From assembly GCF_043290135.1 (NCBI RefSeq), contig NW_027464602.1, positions 4,588,001-4,652,000 of the forward strand: a stretch of DNA of 64,000 bases. Reading direction: 5' to 3'. Below the pieces are notes generated by a model. It was not told where the DNA came from, did not search any database, and saw only the letters and a list, made by a program, of their open reading frames with translations. This DNA comes from Rhipicephalus microplus (taxonomy: Eukaryota > Arthropoda > Arachnida > Ixodida > Ixodidae). A program made the position numbers and the translations under genes. This document shows, in pieces, positions 13,561 to 20,302 of this stretch. Each line of letters opens with the position of its first letter. Position 1 is the stretch's first letter.

Positions 13561-14769
13561 ACCGGGTGGGCTCGAACCTCCAACTTTCCGGTTAACAGCC
13601 GATCACGCAAGCCAATTGCGCCACGGAGACAGTCCTGCTCCACTCTCACCACCATCAGAACATATCTTCAAAGCTATCAGCGCAAAGAAAAAAAAGCGCC
13701 GCACCACCACTGGGTGGGCTCGAACCTCCGACTTTTCGGTTAACAGCCGATCGCGCTAGCCAATTGCGCCACGGAGACAGTCCTGCTCCACTCTCACCAC
13801 CATCAGAACATATCTTGAAAGCTATCAGCCCAAAGAAAAAAAACCACCGAACCACCAACCGGTGGGCTCGAACCTCCAACTTTTCGGTTAACAGCCAATC
13901 GCGCTAGCCAATTGCGCCACGGAGACAGTCCTGCTCCACTCTCACCACCATCAGAACATATCTTCAAAGCTATCAGCACAAAGAAAAAAAGCGCCGCACA
14001 ACCCCCGGGTGGGCTCGAACCTCCAACCTTTCGGTTAACAGCCAATCGCGCTAGCCAACTGCGCCACGGAGACAGTCGTGCTCCACTCTCACCACCATCA
14101 GAACATATCTTCAAAGCTATCAGCCCAAAGAAAAAAAAGCGACGCGCCACCACCGGGTGGGCTCGAACCTCCAACTTTCCGGTTAACAGCCGATCACGCT
14201 AGCCAATTGCGCCTAGGAGACAGTCCTGCTCCACTGTCACCACCATCAGAACATATCTTCAAAGCTATCAGCCCGAAGAAAAAAGCAACACACCACTCCC
14301 GGGAGGGCTCGAAACTCCAACCTTTCGGTCAACAGCCGATCGCGCTAGCCCATTGCGCCACGGAGACAGTCTTGCTCATCTCTCACCACCATCAGATCAT
14401 ATCTTCAAAGCTATCAGCCCACAGAAATAAAAGCGCCACACAACCACCGGGTAGGCTCGAACCTCCGACTTTTCGGTTAACAGCCGACCGCGCTAGCCAA
14501 TTGCGCCACGGAGACAGTCTTGCTCCACTCTCACCACCATAAGAACATATCTTCAAAGCTATCAGCCCAAAGAAAAAAAAGTGCCGCACCACCACTGGGT
14601 GGGCTCGAACCTCCGACCTTTTGGTTAACAGCCGATCGCGCTAGCCAATTGCGCCACGGAGACAGTCCTACTCCACTCTCACCACCATCAGAACATATTT
14701 TCAAAGCTATCAGCCAAAGAAAAAAAAGGGCCGCACCACCACCGGGTGGGCTCGAACCTCCAACCTTCG

Positions 14770-15653
14770 GGGGAAACGACGGTGGCTCGTTTCCGCCGAG
14801 CGCGGGAAGGGGAGGAGTCAACATCTGGAAGCAGTTTCAGCAACCGGTCCATCGCGGGTTCGGAGGCTCGCTCGTGACACAGGGGTGCTTAGAACACAAC
14901 AGTATTTTATATTATTCATAGACAAGAATCAGGCACATTACTCAAAGCAGTTCTTTAGCATGATAGGTGAAAGTGTGCTTGCAAACGTACACAGAAAATG
15001 AGCAATTGATCATGAAAATGGAAAAAAGTAGGTTTATGTTCGGCAGAAACAAATCGCATTCAGTAAAGACAGGCCAAGATACTACATTGATAAGTCTCTA
15101 AATTTCAAAGTGGATCACTATTCTTCACACTATACAAGTACTTACAAGAAAGAAAACAACGCTTCCTACAAGAAACTCTGAAGTTTTAGAGTTTTTGCAG
15201 AAATCCACTTGCCAGTACCCATTCTACAGAAAGGCAACACTTTGCGAAACCAATTCCCGTTTCCAGACGAAATGCACTCGCCATGGTGACAAGTAGGCGG
15301 AGTACTTTTCTACAGCATGATTTATTGGAGCTAAAAACTATTATAACTTTTTTCTTATTATAGCTAGCAAGATCCATTCTAATATTGTTTATGTGAAGCA
15401 ATTTTATTTCACTGGAAGCCCACAAGAATAAGGGCCACATAATATTGAACGAAAAACAAAGTGACTGGTTGTGCAGCAATTTAATACTATGCTCATTCAT
15501 GGAAACCATTGGACTTCTCCCTCAAATAAACGTTGCACATAATTAACACTTTGACATGAATAAGGTTAAGTTGGTAGGTAGCATACATTTTGATGTTACT
15601 CCGTATACCCTCACTTATTTTGCAATATTTTCACTTTTTTTATTTATTTATAC
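14770..15653. other. Unique non-array segment of unknown origin, left of the LINE
   Basis: The array stops inside a unit after CTCCAACCTTCGG. The first 100 bp or so are GC-rich and include the inverted pair GGAAACG/CGTTTCC (14772-14778 and 14788-14794). The rest is AT-rich. The longest open frame is 107 codons on the minus strand (15186-15509), whose translation I do not recognise and which looks like chance. No terminal repeats, tRNA or domain were seen. It could be an older insertion, a remnant of the original 5' flank of the LINE, or an unusual 5' part of the LINE itself. The sequence alone does not decide between these. Confidence 0.6.
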
Positions 15654-17157
15654 ATCTGGCACCGGCATGGCTGTCAGTCACTCACGGCTCGTCTTTCTTC
15701 AGGTTGCGCAGATGCTGGCAATTTTCCTTGGTTCTGGAGCAACAACGTGTCCTATCTTCGATGACGGCACAAACCCGGATATCTGCCCGGCTTTTCAACT
15801 GCTGTCGGATTGCTCCTCACCGCTGGATGTGCTAGCGCTGTCGGCACCGTCCGGCTACCGTTACTTCGTCTGGCAACCCGGGACACTACAAGACGGCGCA
15901 GGGCTACTTAAGCGACTACTGCAACCACCCACTTTGGGATCTGGCACCGGCATGGCTGTCAGTCACTCACGGCTCGTCTTTCTTCAGGTTGCGCAGATGC
16001 TGGCAATTTTCCTTGGTTCTGGAGCAACAACGTGTCCTATCTTCGATGACGGCACAAACCCGGATATCTGCCCGGCTTTTCAACTGCTGTCGGATTGCTC
16101 CTCACCGCTGGATGTGCTAGCGCTGTCGGCACCGTCCGGCTACCGTTACTTCGTCTGGCAACCCGGGACACTACAAGACGGCGCAGGGCTACTTAAGCGA
16201 CTACTGCAACCACCCACTTTGGGATCTGGCACCGGCATGGCTGTCAGTCACTCACGGCTCGTCTTTCTTCAGGTTGGTTATTCTTATCGCCTTGTTAACG
16301 GAAAGCCGTTTAAAAAATTGGTGCCAGATCCCAACTCACTGTCGACTACGATTGTTCAAAATGTTTTCCTGCTGGGTGCAAAATTTTTGTCATGCATGCG
16401 TGTTGCTCGAATGTTGCTGCTTCTGTCTGGGGATGTAGAACAAAACCCGGGCCCTCTGACATCCCAACAAGAAAAAGAAATGTTTGATGTCATCATGACA
16501 TTACCGTCAATGCAACAGCAACAGACTGAAATTCTTTCGGAAATTCGTTCCATTCGAGCCGACCAACAAGCACTCGAACAAAAGCTATCGCAACTGGCAG
16601 AAAAGGTCAAGCTCGTGGAAGATAACGTGTCCCCTTTACGGGATGACGTAACGCAACTACTCGCTCAAAATGAAGATCTTGCTGATACCTGCGCCAAATT
16701 ACGGGACTCGTATGAGGACCTAGATGGCAGATCTAGAAGAAACAATTTGATAGTTTATGGCCTTCCAGATACTGTAAATGAAACGTGGGCTCAGTCAGAG
16801 GCTCGAGTGATTGCCTTTTGCTCCGAAAAACTGAACGTGGCAATCAGCACTGCTGCCATTGAAAGAGCTCACAGGCTAGGACGCTACACAGCGGTAAAGG
16901 CAAGGCCCATAATTCTGAGGTTTTTGTCATTTAAAGACAAAGAACGTGTGCTTGCTGTTGCCTCAAAGCTGAAAGGAACTGAGTTCGCGTTGAGTGAGGA
17001 CTATTCCAGTAAAGTTCGACAGGCAAGAAAGAAACTGATTCAGTTCGCCAAAGACCGTAAAGCAGAATACAAGTTGCATTTTAATAAAATGAAAATAGGC
17101 AACCAAACCTTCGTATATAATGCTGAAACCGACACCGTGACCAGGGATACTCGATAG
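15556..17157 (+). CDS. LINE ORF1 protein with 2A-like motif, coiled coil and RRM-like domain
   Basis: The frame is open for 533 codons, but the part through the 285-bp repeats is probably not coding. Plausible true starts are the ATG in the third repeat (16237) or the first ATG after the repeats (16396). A hydrophobic stretch (MLLLL) leads into GDVEQNPGP, with D293 to P300 counted from 15556. This matches the 2A consensus D-V/I-E-x-N-P-G-P, where the ribosome skips the Gly-Pro bond (G299/P300). After it comes a Gln/Glu/Leu-rich predicted coiled coil (about 306-390), then RRNNLIVYGLP (394-404), an RNP-like strand typical of LINE ORF1 RNA-binding domains, and a basic C-terminal domain with ERAHRLG. 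The released product would be 234 residues. The likely role is RNA binding and chaperone activity in the LINE ribonucleoprotein. It ends at TAG 17155-17157, in the same frame as ORF2. Confidence 0.82.
   Translation: MNKVKLVGSIHFDVTPYTLTYFAIFSLFLFIYTSGTGMAVSHSRLVFLQVAQMLAIFLGSGATTCPIFDDGTNPDICPAFQLLSDCSSPLDVLALSAPSGYRYFVWQPGTLQDGAGLLKRLLQPPTLGSGTGMAVSHSRLVFLQVAQMLAIFLGSGATTCPIFDDGTNPDICPAFQLLSDCSSPLDVLALSAPSGYRYFVWQPGTLQDGAGLLKRLLQPPTLGSGTGMAVSHSRLVFLQVGYSYRLVNGKPFKKLVPDPNSLSTTIVQNVFLLGAKFLSCMRVARMLLLLSGDVEQNPGPLTSQQEKEMFDVIMTLPSMQQQQTEILSEIRSIRADQQALEQKLSQLAEKVKLVEDNVSPLRDDVTQLLAQNEDLADTCAKLRDSYEDLDGRSRRNNLIVYGLPDTVNETWAQSEARVIAFCSEKLNVAISTAAIERAHRLGRYTAVKARPIILRFLSFKDKERVLAVASKLKGTEFALSEDYSSKVRQARKKLIQFAKDRKAEYKLHFNKMKIGNQTFVYNAETDTVTRDTR
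15656..16276 (+). repeat. 285-bp direct repeats at the LINE 5' end (2 full + 51-bp partial)
   Basis: Units start at CTGGCACCGGCATGG at 15656, 15941 and 16226. The first two are 285 bp each and read as identical by eye. The third stops matching after TTCTTCAGGTTG at 16276. The length is 95 codons, so the reading frame stays open through all copies. Tandem 5' monomers with promoter activity are known from other LINEs, such as mouse L1. A promoter role here is inference. The near-perfect identity implies recent duplication or homogenisation. Confidence 0.85.
16432..16455 (+). promoter_or_regulatory. 2A-like ribosome-skipping motif (DVEQNPGP)
   Basis: The eight codons encode D-V-E-Q-N-P-G-P, preceded by Gly and a Leu-rich stretch. 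This fits the active 2A consensus. 2A-like sequences have been described in ORF1 of APE-type non-LTR retrotransposons of several animals. Skipping would separate the upstream peptide from the coiled-coil/RRM protein. Confidence 0.85.
17155..17157 (+). promoter_or_regulatory. In-frame TAG separating ORF1 and ORF2; candidate readthrough site
   Basis: ORF1 and ORF2 share one frame and are divided only by this stop. The following bases CCACTA match five of six positions of the CARYYA context known to promote UAG readthrough in tobacco mosaic virus. The alternative is that TAG is a private inactivating mutation, or an ordinary stop followed by reinitiation. Confidence 0.4.
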
Positions 17158-20001
17158 CCACTAACGAATGCAGCTTACCGTAAAAAGAAGCCATCCGGCA
17201 AACACGATCTCGTATGTATTGTAGTAAATTGCAGAAGCCTCAAAAATAAAACTATAGAGTTCAGTTCCTTGATAGAATCAACAAATCCGCACTTAGTCAT
17301 TGGTACGGAATCATGGCTCGACAACACAATTAGCGACAGCGAAATGTTTCCGTCTGGCTATACCGTATATAGGAAAGACCGTAATTGCCATGGTGGTGGT
17401 GTATTCGTTCTCATTCAAGATAGCATAGCTAGCAATTCTATAAGCATCGAAGCCGACTCATGCGAAACTGTCTGGTGTAAAATTTTGCTACAAAACGGTT
17501 CTTCTGTTGCCATTGGCTCATTTTATAGGCCGCCCGGTATAAAAACTGCCCATCCTCTCTTTCAGTTGAGCAACGTTTTATTAAGTTTGCAAACAACGCA
17601 CGTAATTCTCGGAGGCGATTTCAACTTCCCGGATGTAGAATGGAAGTCCTTTAAACCCGTGTTAAACACAACGTCTTTCCTGTATACTACCTTTAGGGAG
17701 ATGATTAATGCCCACTCATTATTTCAATTTGTCGAAACGCCAACAAGAATTGGTGGTGACAGTGCAAACATTCTTGATTTATTTTTGTGCAGTGAACCGG
17801 CTCTTGTATCCTCTGTTGTCACAGTCCCTGGTATCAGCGACCATGAAGTTGTTGTCACTAAAATGTCTTGTAGTGCTAAAAACCGCCGCGCTCAGGCACC
17901 CCGCAAAGTGTTCTCATATGAAAAAGGTGACTACCCATCACTGTCGCGTGAACTGGATGCATTTTTTCCTGAGTTCCAATCGCATAGTTCATCGTTAGAC
18001 ATGAATGCGCAGTGGAATTTCTTCAAAACAAAGATAATGTCCTTGACCCAAACTTTCATTCCTTCGTGTATCATTTCGGCCAGGCGACGCAATGATAAAC
18101 CATGGCTCAGTAGGGAACTCCGATCAAAGATAAATAGAAAGAATCGATTGTATCGAAAGTATTGCCAAGTGCCTGATCCTGCGTTGCTTTCAAAAATGAA
18201 AGAGATAGGCAAAGTGGTGACAAAAGCTATGCGCAGAGCACAAGAAATGTACCTTTGTGATCTAGGCGAGAAACTTAAAACCAACCCCAAGGAAGTGTGG
18301 AAATACGTGAAAAATAAAAGTAATTCTAGACCCACTATTCCTGACATCATGGACGGGATAAATTACGAATCTAACAAGGAAGCCAAAGCTCAGGGTTTCA
18401 ATACATACTTTCAGTCTGTGTTCTCGCATCCAGTTAACACATGTAGTCAATGCCAGAATGATGGCTCGCTCCCACAAATGAACGACATAGAAATTGCCGA
18501 ACGCGGTGTCGTGCTCTTGTTGGAAAAAATAAATGTTCACTCTGCTCCTGGTCCTGACTGTATATCCAACTTCGTCTTGAAAAACTGCGCAGTGTCTATC
18601 GCCCCTTTTTTAACTCTCATGTACAAAACGTCGCTTGAACAATGCGTTTTACCAGCTGATTGGAAAAATGCCAACGTAACCCCAGTATATAAAAGCGGAG
18701 ATAAAACAAAAAAGTGTAACTACAGGCCCATTTCTCTGACAAGCGTATGCTGCAAGACACTCGAACATATCATTTACACAAACTTAATGAGTCATCTTCA
18801 AAGTAATAACTTCTTTTCCCCATTGCAACACGGTTTCAGGGCGGGTTTCTCGTGCGATACACAACTGGTCGAGTTCACGCACGACATTGCAGCTTCTATT
18901 AACTCAGGCCTTCAGGTTGACTGTATATTTCTGGATTTCCAGAAGGCATTCGATTCCGTGTCACATGTGTTGTTGTTGCAAAAGCTTCATTGTCTAGGCA
19001 TACCTAATGCCCTTCTCATGTGGATTGAGGCGTATCTTTCAGAAAGACAGCAGTGCGTGATTCTTGACGGTGTGTGCTCATCAAGCGTCGGTGTATTGTC
19101 AGGAGTGCCACAAGGGTCAGTTTTGGGGCCCCTGCTTTTTCTTATTTTTATAAATGATATCTCCGACAATCTCTCTAGCCGTGTTCGATTGTATGCTGAC
19201 GATTGCTGCATTTACAGTAACATTACCTCTGAAGCGGACACCGTTCAATTGCAGAATGACTTGAACTCCATAGTTTCTTGGTGTGATTCATGGAGAATGA
19301 CACTAAATCTGTCGAAGTGTAAATTGGTGAGGTTTACGAACAAAAAACAGCCTCGGATTTCAAATTACGTCATGGCCGGGGCTACCTTGCCGGTTGAAAC
19401 AAAATATAAATATCTAGGGGTCATTTTTTCTGCCAACCTATCTTGGAACGCTCATATTAATTACTTAACATTAAAGGCTAGTCGAGTGCTAAATTTTTTG
19501 AGGCGCAATTTCAGACAGGCACCAACTAAGTTGAAAGAAACACTATACATATCCAATGTGCGTCCCATATTAGAATATGCCTGCAGTGCCTGGGACCCCT
19601 CAACAAAATCAAATGTAGAAGCCCTGGAGCGTGTACAGGCACGCGCAGCACGCTTTGTGGCAAGCAATTATAACTTTACCATAAGATCAGCTGACATTCG
19701 TTCAGGATTGCAATGGCCTCTGTTAGCTGACCGGCGAAAATACCTACGACTGTCCCTATTTTACAGCATATTCATGAACAAAACAGGCATCGGCAAGGAT
19801 CAGTATATAAAGCCACCTACCTATGTGTCACCCCGTACTGACCATTCTTTAAAACTGCGTGAATACACTTCCAGGATCAACGCATTCAAATACGCTTTTT
19901 TTCCAAGAACCACGCATGAGTGGAACGGCTTGCCAGAGGAAATTGTCTCTGCGCCTCCCTTATATTTTGTTAAAAATTTGCACAATTTTTTGTTGAACTA
20001 A
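17158..20001 (+). CDS. LINE ORF2 protein: APE endonuclease and reverse transcriptase
   Basis: The frame is open for 947 codons immediately after the ORF1 stop. Numbering from 17158, the endonuclease shows NCRSL, then GTESWLD (catalytic Glu 51), GDFN (Asp 154, Asn 156) and SDH (Asp 228, His 229). The reverse transcriptase shows NYRPISLTS, FLDFQKAFD (Asp 593), GVPQGSVLGP (from 649) and YADD (679-682). A C-terminal region with YLGVIF and LEYACSAWDP follows. No RNase H domain was recognised. It would nick target DNA and prime reverse transcription of the element RNA. The first in-frame ATG is 17344, which lies after the catalytic Glu, so a normal AUG start would lose part of the endonuclease. Translation by TAG readthrough, reinitiation at a non-AUG codon (for example TTG at 17269, also too late), or fusion to ORF1 must be considered. 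Confidence 0.9.
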   Translation, partial: PLTNAAYRKKKPSGKHDLVCIVVNCRSLKNKTIEFSSLIESTNPHLVIGTESWLDNTISDSEMFPSGYTVYRKDRNCHGGGVFVLIQDSIASNSISIEADSCETVWCKILLQNGSSVAIGSFYRPPGIKTAHPLFQLSNVLLSLQTTHVILGGDFNFPDVEWKSFKPVLNTTSFLYTTFREMINAHSLFQFVETPTRIGGDSANILDLFLCSEPALVSSVVTVPGISDHEVVVTKMSCSAKNRRAQAPRKVFSYEKGDYPSLSRELDAFFPEFQSHSSSLDMNAQWNFFKTKIMSLTQTFIPSCIISARRRNDKPWLSRELRSKINRKNRLYRKYCQVPDPALLSKMKEIGKVVTKAMRRAQEMYLCDLGEKLKTNPKEVWKYVKNKSNSRPTIPDIMDGINYESNKEAKAQGFNTYFQSVFSHPVNTCSQCQNDGSLPQMNDIEIAERGVVLLLEKINVHSAPGPDCISNFVLKNCAVSIAPFLTLMYKTSLEQCVLPADWKNANVTPVYKSGDKTKKCNYRPISLTSVCCKTLEHIIYTNLMSHLQSNNFFSPLQHGFRAGFSCDTQLVEFTHDIAASINSGLQVDCIFLDFQKAFDSVSHVLLLQKLHCLGIPNALLMWIEAYLSERQQCVILDGVCSSSVGVLSGVPQGSVLGPLLFLIFINDISDNLSSRVRLYADDCCIYSNITSEADTVQLQNDLNSIVSWCDSWRMTLNLSKCKLVRFTNKKQPRISNYVMAGATLPVETKYKYLGVIFSANLSWNAHINYLTLKASRVLNFLRRNFRQAPTKLKETLYISNVRPILEYACSAWDPSTKSNVEALERVQARAARFVASNYNFTIRSADIRSGLQWPLLADRRKYLRLSLFYSIFMNKTGIGKDQYIKPPTYVSPRTDHSLKLREYTSRINAFKYAFFPRTTHEWNGLPEEIVSAPPLYFVKNLHNFLLN

Positions 20002-20302
20002 TCATTACTGTATTTCTGATACGTTCCGTACTAATTATTTTTTTTGTGTTTTTATTGCCCTATGTTACCAATAGCACTCTTCTCTTTCAACGTTTTGCTT
20101 TGTATTTGCAATTTGATGCCTTATTTATGACAGTGTTGTTTCACTTTGTTATGACTATGTTCTTTCAAACGATACAGCCTTTTATCCGCAACCATCTTTT
20201 TTGGTATATCGACTGTACTGTATTCTTTTGCTTGTTCTCCCCCCTACAATAATGCCCGTAAGGGCGATGTAGGTACATGTATAAATAAAATAAATAAATA
20301 AA
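20002..20302 (+). other. LINE 3' UTR and ATAAATAAA tail
   Basis: This is a T-rich 3' UTR after the ORF2 stop. A 68-codon frame at 20046-20252 has no recognisable domain and is taken as chance. The tail is made of short A/T repeats with several overlapping AATAAA motifs (about 20281-20302) and passes directly into array sequence. Confidence 0.75.
20243..20273 (+). promoter_or_regulatory. 3' UTR stem-loop with GNRA-type tetraloop
   Basis: CCTACA (20243-20248) pairs with TGTAGG (20268-20273), enclosing GCCC-GTAA-GGGC (20254-20265). This makes a two-part hairpin with a GTAA tetraloop, close to the element end. L2-like LINEs use a conserved 3' stem-loop for recognition by their reverse transcriptase, so a template-recognition role is a reasonable inference. 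Confidence 0.65.

Larger units (their letters stand above)
1..14769 (-). repeat. Left block of tandem ~146-bp tRNA-Asn-derived satellite (about 100 units)
   Basis: The sequence is a head-to-tail array; the conserved CGGAGAC element recurs at 74, 220, 366 and 513, giving a period of 146-147 bp. Read on the minus strand, a unit holds a 74-nt tRNA-Asn(GUU)-like sequence, a trailer of about 11-15 nt, a T run of 6-9 (the plus-strand A run before GCGCCGCACC), and a spacer of about 55 nt that leads into the next unit. The match to eukaryotic tRNA-Asn is direct: 5' acceptor GTCTCCG, D-arm GCGC...GCGC, anticodon loop CTGTTAA, T-loop TTCGAGC. All units share one orientation. They differ by point changes, A-run length and small indels, and the variants recur in blocks. 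The block starts inside a unit at base 1 and ends inside a unit at the junction with non-array DNA. I see no protein-coding gene in it. Confidence 0.93.
15654..20302 (+). mobile_element. Non-LTR retrotransposon (LINE, CR1/L2/jockey-like), apparently intact
   Basis: In order, the element has two full 285-bp monomers and a partial third, ORF1 (2A-like motif, coiled coil, RRM-like segment), ORF2 (APE endonuclease plus reverse transcriptase), a 3' stem-loop, and an ATAAATAAA-type tail. Both frames are uninterrupted over their conserved domains, which suggests a young copy. The tail joins the array directly at 20303. No target-site duplication was found; between the last array bases on the left (about 14769) and the first on the right only about two bases of the unit are missing. 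The clade call (CR1/L2 rather than another APE-type clade) is from motif style only. The 5' end is placed where the first monomer begins and is uncertain. Confidence 0.85.

Noticed and set aside
1..14769. CRISPR-like array of repeats and spacers
   Set aside because: The unit is 146 bp and conserved throughout, spacers are not unique, and no cas genes are present. The conserved part is a tRNA-Asn-like sequence.
14771..14850. LTR end and primer-binding site (AACATCTGGAAGCAG) of an LTR retrotransposon
   Set aside because: Only a vague resemblance; no matching LTR, no gag/pol frame and no terminal repeat pair was found in the window.
15186..15509. 107-codon minus-strand frame in the unique segment
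   Set aside because: No recognisable motif, AT-rich context and nothing gene-like around it; treated as chance.
16227..16276. Signal peptide or secreted protein encoded by the 285-bp repeats
   Set aside because: The translated repeat has no clear signal sequence or domain, and DNA identity without visible synonymous change fits recent duplication of non-coding monomers better.
16432..16455. Viral origin of the segment, suggested by the 2A motif
   Set aside because: The motif sits in a LINE ORF1 next to coiled-coil and RRM-like sequence and an APE/RT ORF2. 2A-like motifs are known in such retrotransposons, and no viral gene is present.
20046..20252. 68-codon hydrophobic frame downstream of ORF2
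   Set aside because: It lies in the T-rich LINE 3' UTR, where Phe/Leu-rich frames arise by composition alone.
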